Notes under the pieces: model-generated
Database searches by the model: none
Told to the model about the DNA's origin: nothing
The model's input: the letters and a program-made list of their open reading frames with translations, nothing else
Translations under genes and position numbers: made by a program
Shown here: in pieces, positions 43,183 through 54,690 of the stretch
Numbering within the stretch: position 1 is the stretch's first letter
Layout of the letters: the number at the start of each line of letters is the position of its first letter
Assembly: GCF_014396585.1 (NCBI RefSeq)
Contig: NZ_CP060717.1
Coordinates: 1,116,001-1,180,000 of the forward strand
Source: Sphingomonas rhizophila
GTDB lineage: Bacteria; Pseudomonadota; Alphaproteobacteria; Sphingomonadales; Sphingomonadaceae
Reading direction: 5' to 3'
Length of the DNA stretch: 64,000 nucleotides

Positions 43183-44604
43183 ATGACCAGTGCACCTGCC
43201 AAGATTCCGGGCGTCGTTACCCGTTTCGCCCCCTCCCCGACCGGCTATCTGCATATCGGCGGCGCGCGCACGGCGCTGTTCAACTATCTGTTCGCCCGCC
43301 ACCATGGCGGAAAGTACCTGCTGAGGATCGAAGACACCGACCGCGCACGCTCTACCCAGCCCGCCATCGACGCCATTCTCGACGGCCTGACCTGGCTGGG
43401 CATCGAGGGTGACGGCGAGCCGACCTTCCAGTTCGAACGGTCCGCGCGACACGCCGAGGTAGCCGAGGCGATGCTCGCCAATGGCCATGCCTATCGCTGC
43501 TACCTCACCAACGAGGAACTGGCCGAACGTCGCGCCGCCGCGCAGGCCGAACGTCGGCCGTTCAGGATTCGGAGCGAATGGCGCGACTGCGAGCCGGGCG
43601 ATGCACCCACGGACCGCCCGTTCGTCGTTCGCCTCAAGGCTCCAAAGGACGGCGAAACGGTCATCGACGACCTCGTCCAGGGCCGGGTGACCGTCAGTAA
43701 TGCCGAAATCGACGATTTCGTCCTTCTTCGTTCCGATGGCACGCCGACCTACATGCTGGCAGTCGTAGTCGACGACCATGATATGGGCGTCACGCACATT
43801 ATTCGCGGTGACGACCATCTGAACAACGCGTTCCGCCAGCTGGGCATCATCCGCGCCATGGGCTGGCCGGAGCTGGCCTACGCTCACATTCCGCTGATCC
43901 ACGGGCCTGACGGTGCCAAGCTGTCGAAGCGGCATGGAGCATTGGGCGTCGATGCGTATCGCGACGAAATGGGCATCCTGCCGGAAGCGCTGGTCAACTA
44001 TCTGCTCCGCCTCGGTTGGGGACACGGCGACGACGAGATCATCGCGCTGGATCAGGCGATCGAGTGGTTCGACCTCGAACACGTCGGCAAGAGCCCGTCC
44101 CGGTTCGACCTCAAGAAGCTCGAGAATCTCAACGGCCACTACATCCGCGAAGCCGACGACGGCCGCCTGGCGGATCTCCTTGCCCCGAAGTTCAGCCTCG
44201 ATGCGGCGGGCCGCGATCTCCTGGTTCGCGCCATGCCCGAGTTGAAGGCGCGAGCGCACGATCTCAACCAACTCGCCGACGGAGCGGAGTTCCTGTTCGC
44301 GGCCCGGCCGCTTCAGGTCGATGACAAGGCAGCGGCGCTGCTCGACGAGGACAGTCGACGCCTGCTCGGCCGGGCGCATGCGGCCCTCGCGGCGCTCGAC
44401 CGATGGACGCACGATTCGACCGATGCTGCAGTGCGGGATATTGCCGAGCAGTCGGGAGTTAAGCTAGGCAAACTCGCCCAACCGCTTCGCGCGGCCCTGA
44501 CGGGCAAAACGACTTCCCCGGGGATTTTCGACGTCCTCGCCCTGTTGGGGCGCGACGAAAGCCTGAACCGGATCGCCGATCAGATGCTGGAGCCGATTGA
44601 ATGA
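43183..44604 (+). CDS. gltX: Glutamyl-tRNA synthetase
   Basis: Class I aminoacyl-tRNA synthetase (473 aa from the ATG at 43183; upstream extension of the frame runs through comEC and is not coding). The HIGH-like motif is in [16 protein letters not shown], and the KMSKS-like motif is AKLSKRHGA. The C-terminal anticodon-binding cage is all helical. It overlaps gltA by four bases (ATGA), so the two are coupled. The organism may need a second GltX or GatCAB for Gln-tRNA, not visible here. Confidence 0.95.
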   Translation: MTSAPAKIPGVVTRFAPSPTGYLHIGGARTALFNYLFARHHGGKYLLRIEDTDRARSTQPAIDAILDGLTWLGIEGDGEPTFQFERSARHAEVAEAMLANGHAYRCYLTNEELAERRAAAQAERRPFRIRSEWRDCEPGDAPTDRPFVVRLKAPKDGETVIDDLVQGRVTVSNAEIDDFVLLRSDGTPTYMLAVVVDDHDMGVTHIIRGDDHLNNAFRQLGIIRAMGWPELAYAHIPLIHGPDGAKLSKRHGALGVDAYRDEMGILPEALVNYLLRLGWGHGDDEIIALDQAIEWFDLEHVGKSPSRFDLKKLENLNGHYIREADDGRLADLLAPKFSLDAAGRDLLVRAMPELKARAHDLNQLADGAEFLFAARPLQVDDKAAALLDEDSRRLLGRAHAALAALDRWTHDSTDAAVRDIAEQSGVKLGKLAQPLRAALTGKTTSPGIFDVLALLGRDESLNRIADQMLEPIE

Positions 44605-45886
44605 GCGACAAGACCGTGACCTTCAACAACGAAGGCAAGGATATCCAATACCCGCGCATCAACGGTTCGGTCGGTCCCGACGTGGTCGACATCCGCAAAT
44701 TCTACGGCGACACCGGGATGTTCACCTACGATCCCGGATTCACGTCGACCGCGTCATGCCAAAGCGCGATCACCTTCATCGACGGGGATGAAGGCGTCCT
44801 CCTCCATCGCGGATATCCGATCGACCAGTTGGCCGAGCAGTCGACCTTCCTCGAGGTCGCCTACCTGCTGCTCCACGGTGACCTGCCGAAGCAGAAGGAG
44901 CTGGACGAGTTCGCCTACACGATCAGCCGTCACACGATGCTGCACGAGCAGCTGGCGACCTTCTACCGCGGGTTCCGGCGCGATGCCCACCCGATGGCGA
45001 TCATGTGCGGGGTCGTCGGCGCGCTTTCCAGCTTCTATCACGATTCGACCGATATCACCGACCCGCAGCAGCGGCTGATTGCCTCGCACCGGCTGATCGC
45101 CAAGATGCCGACAATTGCGGCGATGGCGTATAAATATTCGATCGGCCAGCCATTCCTCTACCCCGACAATTCGCTGAGCTATACCGGCAACTTCCTGCGG
45201 ATGACGTTCGGCGTCCCGGCCGAACCCTACGAGGTCAATCCGATCATCGAGCGGGCAATGGACCGGATTTTCATCCTCCATGCCGACCATGAGCAGAATG
45301 CATCTACCTCGACCGTCCGCCTCGCCGGTTCGTCGGGTGCGAACCCATTCGCCTGCATTGCGGCGGGCATCGCTTGCCTGTGGGGTCCGGCGCATGGGGA
45401 GCGAATGAAGCCGCGCTCAACATGCTGCGCGAAATCGGCAACGTGAAGCGGATTCCGGAGTACATTGCCCGGGCCAAGGACAAGAACGATCCGTTCCGCC
45501 TGATGGGCTTCGGCCACCGCGTCTACAAGAACTTCGACCCGCGGGCGAAGGTGATGAAGGCGACCGCCGACGAGGTGCTGAAGGAATTGGGCAAGAGCGA
45601 TCCGGTGCTCGATGTTGCCAAGGAACTTGAGCACATCGCTCTCAATGATCCTTACTTCATCGAAAAGAAGCTCTACCCGAACGTCGACTTCTATTCGGGC
45701 GTCATCCTCAACGCGATCGGCTTCCCGACCGAAATGTTCACGGCGCTATTCGCCCTCGCCCGCACCGTCGGCTGGGTCGCGCAGTGGAACGAGATGATTT
45801 CGGATCCCGAGCAGAAGATTGGCCGTCCGCGCCAGCTTTACGTCGGCGCCACCCACCGCGACTATGTCGCGGTCAACAACCGTTAG
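44601..45886 (+). CDS. gltA: Citrate synthase (type I), frame broken at a G4 run
   Basis: Condenses oxaloacetate and acetyl-CoA, the entry to the TCA cycle. The first frame covers residues 1-265 up to LWGPAHG, including the catalytic-His-adjacent [15 protein letters not shown]. One G is missing in 45396-45399. With it, the sequence continues [15 protein letters not shown] and the active-site [15 protein letters not shown], to the end at 45886, giving 428 residues, normal for the proteobacterial hexameric enzyme. Because this gene is essential in most aerobic bacteria, the break is very probably a sequencing error. Stop shared (TTAG) with the opposing kinase gene. Confidence 0.92.
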
Positions 45887-47247
45887 GACGCGATCGGAAG
45901 GGTCAGCGTGAAATGCGCGCCCTCGCCCGGCGCGCTTTTCAGCATGATGTCACCGCCCATGGAGCGCGCGAGGCGGCGTGAGATAGCAAGGCCGAGCCCG
46001 CTGCCGCCCGATGCGCTGCCCGCCTGTTCGTAGCGTTCGAAGATGCGCTGCTGGTCGGCCGGGGCGATGCCGGGTCCCTGGTCCGCGATCGTCACGGACA
46101 CGGTGGCCCCATCGTGGGCGAAGGCCGCACTCACTTTCCCGCCTTCGGGCGAGTGGCGAATGGCGTTACCCAGGATGTTGACGAGGATCTGGACGATCCC
46201 GCGCGCTTCACCTTTGGCATGGATGCGCGTTTCGGGCGCGGTGATCTCGACGGTGACCTTGCGAGCCTCGCTGGCGGCCTCAAGCAGGCCGTCGGCCTCG
46301 CGCACGAGCGCGGCAAGATCGACGCTCGAGGCGCTGATCGACGCTTCTTCCGACATCGAGCTGATGACCGACAGCAGATGGCGGCCTGCGGCGGCGATGT
46401 CGCCGGCATAGCTGGCATAATCGCTACGCAGCGGCCCGTCGGTACGCTCGACGATCCGGTCGGCTGCGTCGATGATCCGGTCGAGCGGTGAGCGAAGCGC
46501 CTCGTCGAGCGCATGGTCGATCAGGACGGCGTCCTCCGCCGACGGCGTGCTGGATACGCCGTCGTGAACGGCGCGGCCCGAGAACCCGGTGAAGCGGCCG
46601 TCGGGGTCGAGCATCGGCTGGGCGGTCAGGCGGATATCCTCGTCCGGAGAACCACGCGGGTGGGCGCGCTGCGCCACCATCTCCTCGCGAGCCGCCAGCG
46701 CGACGAGCAGCGGCATCCGGCCATCATCGTCCTCGACCAGCCGCAGCAGGCGAGTCAGCGGCTGGCCGATGGCGTCTTCCTCGGTCGAGCCGAGCAGTTC
46801 GGCCAGTGCCGGCGAGATCCTCGTAAAATGAAGCTCGGCGTCGGTCTGCCAGATCAGGGGATCGGGCTCCGGAGCCTGCGGTATGTCCGGCTCCTCCGGT
46901 TCGCCGTTGTTGCTGACCAGCGCCAGTCGCGGCGGCGACGGAGCGCGCTCGTTCCATCGTTCGATGCGCAGGGTGACTCCCTCGTCGTCCGGCTCGGCGC
47001 GCACCCACAGGTCGAGGTCGTGTTGATCGTTGGCCGCCAACACCGAGCGCGACAAGGGCACGACCAGCGTAAGTGCCGATCGTGCAAGCGCCGCGAGCTG
47101 CGGAAGGGCGAGCGGTCGCCCCAAGGTGGAGCCAGCCGCTTCCTGTAGCTGAAGCAGCGCCGCATCGGCCGACACCAGGCGGCCGTCGCGGTCGATCCGT
47201 CCGGTCACGGGCAATTCCCGGCTAGCCAAGACCGCTGGCTCCAGCAC
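45883..47247 (-). CDS. PAS-domain sensor histidine kinase (hybrid-less)
   Basis: 454-residue kinase with no obvious transmembrane helices, so probably soluble. A PAS-like region (about 150-245, [23 protein letters not shown]) precedes a degenerate dimerisation helix, [20 protein letters not shown], in which the usual H-box His-Glu is not apparent. The HATPase domain is intact ([40 protein letters not shown]). The start GTG at 47247 is a guess. It overlaps the upstream DUF2336 gene, implying co-expression. If the phosphoacceptor His is truly missing it may act as a pseudokinase or bind partners only. Confidence 0.75.
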   Translation of the reverse strand: MLEPAVLASRELPVTGRIDRDGRLVSADAALLQLQEAAGSTLGRPLALPQLAALARSALTLVVPLSRSVLAANDQHDLDLWVRAEPDDEGVTLRIERWNERAPSPPRLALVSNNGEPEEPDIPQAPEPDPLIWQTDAELHFTRISPALAELLGSTEEDAIGQPLTRLLRLVEDDDGRMPLLVALAAREEMVAQRAHPRGSPDEDIRLTAQPMLDPDGRFTGFSGRAVHDGVSSTPSAEDAVLIDHALDEALRSPLDRIIDAADRIVERTDGPLRSDYASYAGDIAAAGRHLLSVISSMSEEASISASSVDLAALVREADGLLEAASEARKVTVEITAPETRIHAKGEARGIVQILVNILGNAIRHSPEGGKVSAAFAHDGATVSVTIADQGPGIAPADQQRIFERYEQAGSASGGSGLGLAISRRLARSMGGDIMLKSAPGEGAHFTLTLPIAS

Positions 47248-48262
47248 TTCCCGGCCCCAAGGCCTCGATAGAATCCCGATAAACCTTCGGCAGTCGGAGC
47301 CAGCCTCGCTGGGCGTCGAGTTCCGGGCCGTCAATGCGGTCGAACTGGCCAATCGCTTCAGCCGGATCCGCTATGCCAAGCATGTCGCCGATCGCGACCA
47401 CGATCCGGGCCGCGGTGCTCCGTTCCAGTCCGGCAAGGCGTGCCAGCAGCATGGCGCAATAGCTTCCCTGTTCGACCATCATCAGCCAGCCGGTGGCAGG
47501 TTCGATACCGGCGCGAACGCTGAGCAGGGCGGAGAGAAGAGCGACTTCGCCTGCTTCCGCCAGCGAAGCGGCGACGGCATCGTTGCCACGCCGCCCGTCG
47601 ACGAGCGCAAAAGCCAGGCCGGAGACCCGTGCGTCGAGACGATTGCCCTCGTCGTGACGGGCCAGAACAGCCTTGGCCGCCGCAGCAATGGCGGTATCGT
47701 TGGCGGGTCCGCTGCCGCCCATTCCGCCGCGGATGGCGGCGGCGACCAGGTGGACGAGCGCCACGGCCTCTTCAGCAAGCAGATCGTCGAATTCGATGCC
47801 GAGCCGCCCAAATCGGTCACGACGGCGACCGCGGGCAACGGTCAACGCCATCGCCGCTTCGGCAATATCCTCGTCGTCGTCACCGACCAGGCTTTCGACC
47901 GGCCCAGCGGCTTGTGGCGAGGACAGCCGCTGTTCGTCGGTGCGGCGAAGGAGCAGCCCGATGAGTCCCGGGCGGTCGAGCGCGCCGCTGTCCCAGAGGC
48001 GGCGAAGCAACGTCGGCCGGGCGAGCTCGACATGATCGGCCAGCGCGGCCGGCATCGCGACGGCAATCTCGTCGACCAGCTGATCCAGCAACGCCGCCAG
48101 CATCGAGCCCATCAGCGCCCGCTCCTGCTCGGTCAGGCGCGCGCGATCGTCGAGGAAAAAATCGGCCCGGACGGCGGACAGCCGGTCGCGGCCCACCCCA
48201 CGCGCAGGGGAGACGGACTGGTCGGCTGACGAGGCAGCGATCGGCCATTCGACGGGCATCAT
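47222..48262 (-). CDS. DUF2336-like alphaproteobacterial protein
   Basis: 346-residue, mainly helical, Ala/Leu-rich soluble protein with no transmembrane segment. The opening of the core (RADFFLDDRARLTEQERALMGSMLAALL, split as FFLDDRARLTEQERALM) resembles DUF2336, a HEAT-repeat-like family restricted to alphaproteobacteria and often next to sensor kinases. Its function is unknown. It overlaps the histidine kinase downstream by about 26 bases, which fits a shared regulatory role. Confidence 0.65.
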   Translation of the reverse strand: MMPVEWPIAASSADQSVSPARGVGRDRLSAVRADFFLDDRARLTEQERALMGSMLAALLDQLVDEIAVAMPAALADHVELARPTLLRRLWDSGALDRPGLIGLLLRRTDEQRLSSPQAAGPVESLVGDDDEDIAEAAMALTVARGRRRDRFGRLGIEFDDLLAEEAVALVHLVAAAIRGGMGGSGPANDTAIAAAAKAVLARHDEGNRLDARVSGLAFALVDGRRGNDAVAASLAEAGEVALLSALLSVRAGIEPATGWLMMVEQGSYCAMLLARLAGLERSTAARIVVAIGDMLGIADPAEAIGQFDRIDGPELDAQRGWLRLPKVYRDSIEALGPGSAGASGLG

Positions 48263-48297
48263 CGAGCGTCTGTTAGCCCAAGGGCCTTAACGCGTCG

Positions 48298-49496
48298 TCA
48301 ATCGCCTTGGCCACTGTCCCGATGCCGGACATGCTGCACAAGGAAGAAGCTTGCCGCGGCGTAGAGCGCCAGCAAGGCAAGATAGGAGTTCCAGGCACCG
48401 AGAAGCGCAAACGGGATAGCAGCAATCACTGCCGACCGCCTGGAAAACAACCATAATTTGCCAGGAACATCGATCGAGCCGCGCTCGAGCCTGAACGCTT
48501 CGGCGAAGCCTGCGGCGGCGAACGCCGCCATGATCGCGCCCCAGCCGCCAACTCCCTGCCGGGTCACGAACCAGCCAAGTGCGAGCAAGGCCAGCCCCGC
48601 CGATGGCCACAGGAGCCTGGCACCGACCGAGCGCGCGCTGACGGGACGGAGCCGGAGAAGACCAATTCGGCGTGCGACGAGGTCGAGCGGCAAGGAAAGG
48701 ACCATCAATGCAACGGCAGGCCCGAGCCATCCGCGTGTGAAGGCGAACGCCGCGACCGTATTCAGCGCGACGGCGGCATATATCAGCCAATCGGACGCGA
48801 CGCGGGTTTCCATCAATCGCTCGGTCGCAATCTCTTCGACCAGCGGTAGGAGGTAACGAGCGACCCAATCGTCGCGGGCGCCGCGAGAAGCGACGAGCAA
48901 GCGACGCTCGAAGCCGGCCAGCGACGCTTCGTCCTCGGCCAGCAAGGGGCCCGCTCCCTCGCCAAGAGCAGCAGCGCGAAGCGGGACGCCGGCCTGGATC
49001 GCGCGTCGCAACAGCGTCGATTGCAGGTCCCAGTCACCGAGCATGGCGGCGGTGGCCCCCAGCAGGCTCGCCTCGAACCGAGCAACGCCGGCCCAGCGCC
49101 GCGAGGCGTCGATCCTCTCAAACCCGGCATGGTCTTCGTCATCCGGGACAGTGAGGATGACGGCGCCGTCCTGTTCCGCCAGCGCCGTGACATCGGTCAT
49201 GTCGGCGGCGACCCCATCGGCGAGCAGGAGCACATCGCTTCCCGCTTCGAATCGGCTTGCGGCCTCGACTCCGTCACTGACGGGGATGAGACCGATCCCC
49301 TCCCCCGAAGCCGTTCGATTGCCTCGTTGATAGCTGGCGGCATCCGCTCGACGAGGACGACGATCGGCGAGGCGCCGGCGGCAGCGAGGCAGCGCGCCTG
49401 GTACTCCAGCAAGGTTTGGCCGGCGAGCGGAAGCAGCGCGCGAAGGCCGCCCGCTTCATCCTCCTGATAGGCGCCGATCAGCGCGCCAAGCGCCAT
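48298..49496 (-). CDS. Nucleotidyltransferase-like membrane protein, frame broken once
   Basis: Two-domain protein rebuilt from two frames by adding one G at the C5 run 49302-49306 (399 residues). The N-terminal part (about 1-190) resembles a sugar/inositol-phosphate nucleotidyltransferase (LRALLPLAGQTLLEYQARCLAAAG, IVVLVERMPPAINEAI, LLADGVAADM) but lacks the canonical GxGTR loop. The rest has about six TM helices, suggesting a degenerate version of the transferase-synthase fusions that make phosphoinositol lipids. I see no intact CDP-alcohol phosphotransferase motif. Divergent from the coiled-coil gene by 127 bases. Confidence 0.6.
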
Positions 49497-49623
49497 GCCT
49501 GCCCTCAATCCCTTTTGCCCGTTCCCCTGAAAACCAGCATAGGGCAGCGCCGCCGGCGATTTCCACCCCCTCGCTCGGTCCATTTCGCTTTGCTCGGCGG
49601 TCAAAGATGGTAAACTCGGCCTT

Positions 49624-51935
49624 ATGAGCGCGCAGCCGTACCGGAGCGGGGGGGAACCCGACACGAGCCCGCTGGTCCTCGACCAGCCCATCGAACAGAA
49701 TGAATCGGTCGACTATGCCGTCGCACCCGAGTTTGCCCCCGGCGATTGGCAAAGCCATCAGGTAGAGCAGGCCAAGGCCGGCGGTCGCATGGTGCTGGGC
49801 AGCGTCCTCATCATCCTCGGCGCATTGTGGGTAGGCTATTCGGCCTGGGCTGCGGGACGATCGCTAAGCGGTGTTTCGATCGCAAGCCCGGCGGTCGCCC
49901 AGTGGATTGCGCTCGCCACCGGACCGCTCGCGCTGATGGGGCTGGTCTGGCTGATGTTCGGCCGGACACGCCGCAAGGAGGCGGAGCAATTCACCCGCTC
50001 CGTCGTGGCGATGCGCAACGAAGCGCGCGCTCTCCAGGAAATCCTTGGGGCCCTGTCGAACCAAATCGACCGCAACCATGCCGCGCTCGGGACGATGGCG
50101 GGCGACCTCATGGGCCTTGGCGATGAGGCCGCGACGCGCCTCCGCACGGTCACTGCCGATCTAGACGCCGGCGCGATGCGGCTCCAGCAGCAGGGGCTGG
50201 TCCTCGACCAGGTCGCCGACAATGCCCGCCGCGACATCGGCGTCCTGCTGGCCGACCTGCCCGTCGCCGAAGAGACGGCCCGACGGATGAGCGAACAGCT
50301 TCGGGGCGCGGGCAAAGCGCGACCGAGCAAGCACGCCAGTTCGAGATCCAGGTGCGCGCGCTGACCGAACGGACCGTCGAGGCCGATGCCGCGGTCCATG
50401 ATGCCGCCCAGCGCCTGGTCGCCCACCTCACCCACATCGAAAGCGCCGGCGCGGCCGCGACAACCCGCGTTGGCGAAGCGGGCGAAAGCACGAAGGCGGA
50501 GGTCGACGCGGTCCTTGCCCGCGCAGCGGAAGCCCTCGACGAAATTCGCGGCGGGATCGATGGGCAGGCCAAGGCCGTTCTCGCCCTTGTCGAACAGTCA
50601 CGCGTCGGCTTGGGTCAGGCCGGCGCCGACGCCGCCGAGAGGTTGAGCGAGCGTCTGGGAAGCGCCGGCTCGGCCGTCGATTCCCTGTCCCAGCGCATTG
50701 CCGAGCAGGAGCGCGCGTCTCAATCTCTCGTGGCCAACCTCGACACCGGGCTGGCAGCGCTCGACGAGCGGTTCGCGGCACTGGCGGAAAGCGGGGACGA
50801 ACGATCGGCGCGGGTCGCCAACGTCCTCGCTAGGCTACGTAGCGAGATCGAGGCGCTGAGCACCGACACCGGCGCCCACGACCAGGCGATCCTGGCCATC
50901 TCCGACCGCACCCAGGCGCTGCGGGAAGGCATGACCATGCTCAGCACGGCGATCCAGAACGAGCTGTCGGGTGCGCTCGACGACGCCGAAGGGCGCGCAA
51001 GCCGCCTGCTGGCCACGAGCAGCGAGGCCCATCCGCTGATCATTGGCGCCCGGGATGCGGCGGTCGAAGCTGGCGAGCGTATTGCGGCCAGCGCAAGCGA
51101 AGCCGAAACGCTTCAGCAGCGCGTCAGCGCAGCACTGTCGGGTATCCAGGAGGGTGTCGGCAGCGCCGAGCAGCGCCTGGCGGACCTTGGCGATGCCATC
51201 AGCCGTGCCAATGCCGATGCCATGCAGCTGTCGGGTGAATCCGCGCCGGCATTGATGAGTGCCCTGACCCAGGTTCGCGAAGCGGCTTCGCATGCCTCCG
51301 AGCGCGCCCGGGCTGCTATCGCCGAAGCGATCCCCGCAAGCGCTGTCCAGCTTGGCGACGCCGCTCGCGAAGCGCTTGAGCGTGCAGTGCGCGAGGCGGT
51401 CGAAGACAAGCTGGCCGAGATCGATCGATTGGCGGCGCAGGCAGTCACGACCGCCCGCAATGCGTCGCAGCAACTGACCGCGCAAATGCTCTCGATCGGC
51501 CAGAGCGCCGCTGCGCTCGAAGCGCATATCGAAAAGAGCCGCGATGCCGCGCGCAAAGACGATGGCGAGGACTTCACCCGCCGTGTCGCGCTGCTGATGG
51601 ACTCGATGCATTCTGCGTCGATCGACGTCCAGAAAATCCTCAGCGACGAGGTCGATGAGCGGGCGTGGAACAGCTACCTCAAGGGCAATCGCGGCGTGTT
51701 CACGCGCCGGGCCGTTCGCCTGATCGGCAACAGCGAAGGCCGCGCGCTCCAGGCGCATTACGACAGCGACCCCGAGTTCAACGGCTCCGTGAACCGCTAC
51801 ATCGCGGACTTCGAAGCGATGCTTCGCCGGGTGCTGGCCGAGCGCGACGGCGGGATGATCGCCGTGACGATGATGTCGAGCGACATGGGCAAGCTGTACG
51901 CCGCCCTGTCGCAGGCGATCGAGCGGCGACGTTAG
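49624..51935 (+). CDS. Two-TM coiled-coil protein of 770 residues, frame broken once
   Basis: Large alphaproteobacterial protein I cannot name. An acidic N-terminus precedes two TM helices (about 57-78 VLGSVLIILGALWVGYSAW; about 90-112). About 500 residues of Ala/Glu/Arg heptads without Pro follow, i.e. a long cytosolic coiled coil. A compact C-terminal domain (about 670-770, WNSYLKGNRGVFTRRAVRLI, NRYIADFEAMLRRVLAERD) ends the protein. The frame is one G short at the run 50310-50312; the restored join reads LRGAGQSATEQARQFEI. Could act as a membrane or chromosome scaffold, by analogy only. Its TTAG stop is shared with the DUF1467 gene. Confidence 0.7.
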
Positions 51936-52213
51936 GACGCGGCGTTAACCGGCGGGTTGTAGAAGTCGAGGTCGTCGACAGTCACCCAGCCAAACTGCCA
52001 GTTCGCATAGTAAATCGCGAAGAATACCAGTGCGAGGATCGCCGCCCGTCCGAGATGGCGCGGGAGATCGAACCGATGCGGCGCGCTTTCCGCCTGTCCG
52101 GGCACTCTTTCCTCCCCCGCCTCGTCGCTGGTCCGCACGCCAAACGGCAGAAGCGCGAAGGCGCTGAAGCAAAAGAACAGGAAATAGATCGCGAGGATCG
52201 AACCGATCTTCAC
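51932..52213 (-). CDS. DUF1467 family membrane protein
   Basis: 93-residue protein with two TM helices (ILAIYFLFFCFSAFALLPF and AAILALVFFAIYYANW). It carries the family motif GVRTSDEAGEERVPGQAESAPH, split as GVRTSDEAGEE and VPGQAESAP. The GTG at 52213 overlaps the RNase J stop (GTGA). It is a small alphaproteobacterial family of unknown function, located after rnj in many relatives. Confidence 0.87.
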   Translation of the reverse strand: MKIGSILAIYFLFFCFSAFALLPFGVRTSDEAGEERVPGQAESAPHRFDLPRHLGRAAILALVFFAIYYANWQFGWVTVDDLDFYNPPVNAAS

Positions 52214-53850
52214 GCGACCGTTTCCACCAGAATGACTTCGACGATCGGCTTCTTGCCGGTCCACAGGGTGGCGCAGCGGCGAACGGCGAGTCGTACCGCC
52301 TCGCGCACCTTTTCGCGGTCGCCCGCACCGTCGTACGCCTTGGCGGCCGCGTCGGTCGCGTCGGCCAGGAAGTCGTCGCGGTCGGCCTCGACCGGCACGC
52401 CCATGACCCGGACGACCGGGTCGCCGAGCAGGCGGCGGTTCTCACCCAGCGCCAGTGCCACCGAAATAACGCCATTGATCGACATCTTGCGCCGCTGGTT
52501 GACGGTCGATCCGTCGGCTGGGAGGATGACGTCGCCGTCGAGCACCAGCCGGCCGGTGCGCTCTTCGCCAATCTTGACCGGACCGTCGGGGGCCAGGCGG
52601 ATGACGTCGCCGTTCTTCTGGTAGACGGCTCGCGGCACCCCTTGCGACAGGGCGAAGCGGGCTTGCTCCGCCATATGCCGCGCCTCGCCATGGACGGGCA
52701 CGACGATCTCGGGACGGATCCAGCGATACATCTGCGCGAGCTCCGGACGGCCGGGATGTCCCGACACATGGACATGGACCTGCTTGTCGGTGACCAGCTT
52801 CACACCGAGGTCGCCGAGCGCGTTCATGATCCGGCCGATGGCGATTTCGTTGCCGGGAATGATCTTCGACGAGAAGACGACGGTGTCCCCTTCGGCAAGC
52901 TTGAGTTCGTGCGTGCCACCGGCGATTCGCCCAAGCGCCGCGCGTGGTTCGCCCTGCCCGCCGGTGGCGATGATCAGAACCTCCGATTTGGGCAGCCGCA
53001 TCGCCTCGTCGAACCGGACCGGCTCGGGGAAATCGCGGAGGTAGCCGGTCGCCTTGGCGACGCGCAGGATGCGGTCGAGCGATCGGCCCGCGACGCACAC
53101 GCGGCGATTGGTCTCCAATGCGACCTGGCCAATCGTCTGCAGGCGGGCGGCATTCGACGCGAAGGTCGTGACCAGCACCCGGCCCCGCGCCGCCGCGACG
53201 ACGTCGCGGAGCCCTTCGTGGACGCCGGCTTCGGAACCCGACGGCTCTTCCTGGAAGACGTTGGTGCTGTCGCACACCAAGGCGAGGATGCCGGTATCGC
53301 CGACCGCAGTCATCGCCTCGGCACTCGGTGCCTCGCCCAGCACCGGCGTCTCGTCAATCTTCCAGTCGCCGGTATGAAAAACATTGCCGTGCGGCGTTTC
53401 GATCAGCAGGCCGTTGCCTTCGGGGATCGAGTGCGACAGCGCGACGAAACGGACCTTGAATGGGTCGAGGTCGATTGATCCGTCGCGTTCGATGATGTGA
53501 AGGTCGACCTGACCCGTCAGCCCTTCCTCCTCCAGCTTTCCGGCGATCAGCCCCGCGGTGAACGGCGTTGCGTAAAGCGGCACCTTGAGGTCGGCGGCGA
53601 GGTACGGCAGCGCGCCGATATGGTCTTCGTGACCGTGCGTCAGGACGATCCCCACCAGATCCTTCATCCGCTCCTCGATGAACTCGAGGTCGGGCAAGAT
53701 GAGGTCGATGCCGGGATAGTCGCTGTCGGCAAAGGTCAGGCCGAGGTCGGCCATCAGCCATTTGCCGCGGCACCCATAGAGATTGACGTTCATTCCAATC
53801 TCGCCCGACCCGCCAAGCGCCAGGAACAGGAGTTCTTCGCCCGGGGTCAT
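52210..53850 (-). CDS. rnj: Ribonuclease J
   Basis: Metallo-beta-lactamase/beta-CASP nuclease with endo- and 5'-exonuclease activity, central to RNA decay and 5' processing. 546 residues from the ATG at 53850 (overlapping the coaX stop). The zinc motif [13 protein letters not shown] is at 72-84 (His72/74, Asp76/His77), with [23 protein letters not shown], the beta-[17 protein letters not shown], and a HVSGHPGR late motif. The ORF continues upstream into coaX but that is not coding. Alphaproteobacteria usually have RNase J beside RNase E. Confidence 0.94.
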   Translation of the reverse strand: MTPGEELLFLALGGSGEIGMNVNLYGCRGKWLMADLGLTFADSDYPGIDLILPDLEFIEERMKDLVGIVLTHGHEDHIGALPYLAADLKVPLYATPFTAGLIAGKLEEEGLTGQVDLHIIERDGSIDLDPFKVRFVALSHSIPEGNGLLIETPHGNVFHTGDWKIDETPVLGEAPSAEAMTAVGDTGILALVCDSTNVFQEEPSGSEAGVHEGLRDVVAAARGRVLVTTFASNAARLQTIGQVALETNRRVCVAGRSLDRILRVAKATGYLRDFPEPVRFDEAMRLPKSEVLIIATGGQGEPRAALGRIAGGTHELKLAEGDTVVFSSKIIPGNEIAIGRIMNALGDLGVKLVTDKQVHVHVSGHPGRPELAQMYRWIRPEIVVPVHGEARHMAEQARFALSQGVPRAVYQKNGDVIRLAPDGPVKIGEERTGRLVLDGDVILPADGSTVNQRRKMSINGVISVALALGENRRLLGDPVVRVMGVPVEADRDDFLADATDAAAKAYDGAGDREKVREAVRLAVRRCATLWTGKKPIVEVILVETVA

Positions 53851-54623
53851 CGCGATGCCTGCCCCGCCAGCAGCGCCAGCCCGGTGATGGTGAGGTCCGG
53901 CTCGATCGCGTCGAACACGTGGGTATGCTGGTCGAACAAGGTCGCGAGTCCGCCGGTGGCGACGACCTTGGCCGGCCGGCCGATTTCGGAGCGAAGGCGG
54001 GCGATTAGCCCCTCGATCATCGCGACATAACCCCAATAGACTCCGATTAGCATCTGGCTTTCCGTAGTGCGCCCGACGACGCTTCTATCCCTTGGCGCCT
54101 CGATCGCGATGCGCGGCAACTTCGCGGCCGCACCGACCAGCGCATCCAGGCTGAGATTAATCCCGGGGGCGATAATCCCGCCCTTGTACGACCCGTCGAA
54201 GTCGACGACGTCGAAGGTCGTCGCGGTGCCGAAATCGACGATGATCAGGTCGCCCTGATGCCGCGCGTGTCCGGCGAGGGCGTTGAGGGCCCGGTCGGCG
54301 CCGACGCTGCCGGGCTCCGGCACATCGAGGCGCAGTGTCCAGGCGGCAGCGCCTTGCCCCGCCACCAGCGGTTCGACCTTGAAATATTTCTGGGCGAGCA
54401 CGGTCAGGTTGTGGAGGGCGCGCGGGACGACGGTGCCGATGATCACCTGCGTCACATCCGCGGCCGCGAAACCTTCCAGCGCGAGCAACTGGTGAAGCCA
54501 TACGGCATATTCGTCGGCGGTCCGCCGCGGGTCGGTCGCGATACGCCAGCGGGCGCGGACCTCCCCCTCGTCAACCAGCGCGAAGACGACATTCGTGTTT
54601 CCGGCATCGACCGCGAGCAGCAT
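53847..54623 (-). CDS. coaX: Type III pantothenate kinase
   Basis: First step of CoA synthesis; ASKHA-fold kinase insensitive to feedback. 258 residues: phosphate-1 motif [13 protein letters not shown] (4-16), [24 protein letters not shown], and the PHOSPHATE-2-type [13 protein letters not shown]. It overlaps RNase J by ATGA. In the usual order coaX follows birA; here an opposite-strand gene separates them. Confidence 0.93.
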   Translation of the reverse strand: MLLAVDAGNTNVVFALVDEGEVRARWRIATDPRRTADEYAVWLHQLLALEGFAAADVTQVIIGTVVPRALHNLTVLAQKYFKVEPLVAGQGAAAWTLRLDVPEPGSVGADRALNALAGHARHQGDLIIVDFGTATTFDVVDFDGSYKGGIIAPGINLSLDALVGAAAKLPRIAIEAPRDRSVVGRTTESQMLIGVYWGYVAMIEGLIARLRSEIGRPAKVVATGGLATLFDQHTHVFDAIEPDLTITGLALLAGQASR

Positions 54624-54690
54624 GGCGCGCTGCCTAGCCCTTGCCGCCGCGCCGCGCTAGCCTTCCGTCTTTCCGCGTCGGGGGCACGGT

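Noticed and set aside
45374-45886. A separate gene downstream of a truncated citrate synthase
   Set aside because: Restoring one G gives a normal 428-residue citrate synthase; the second frame holds its active-site motif.
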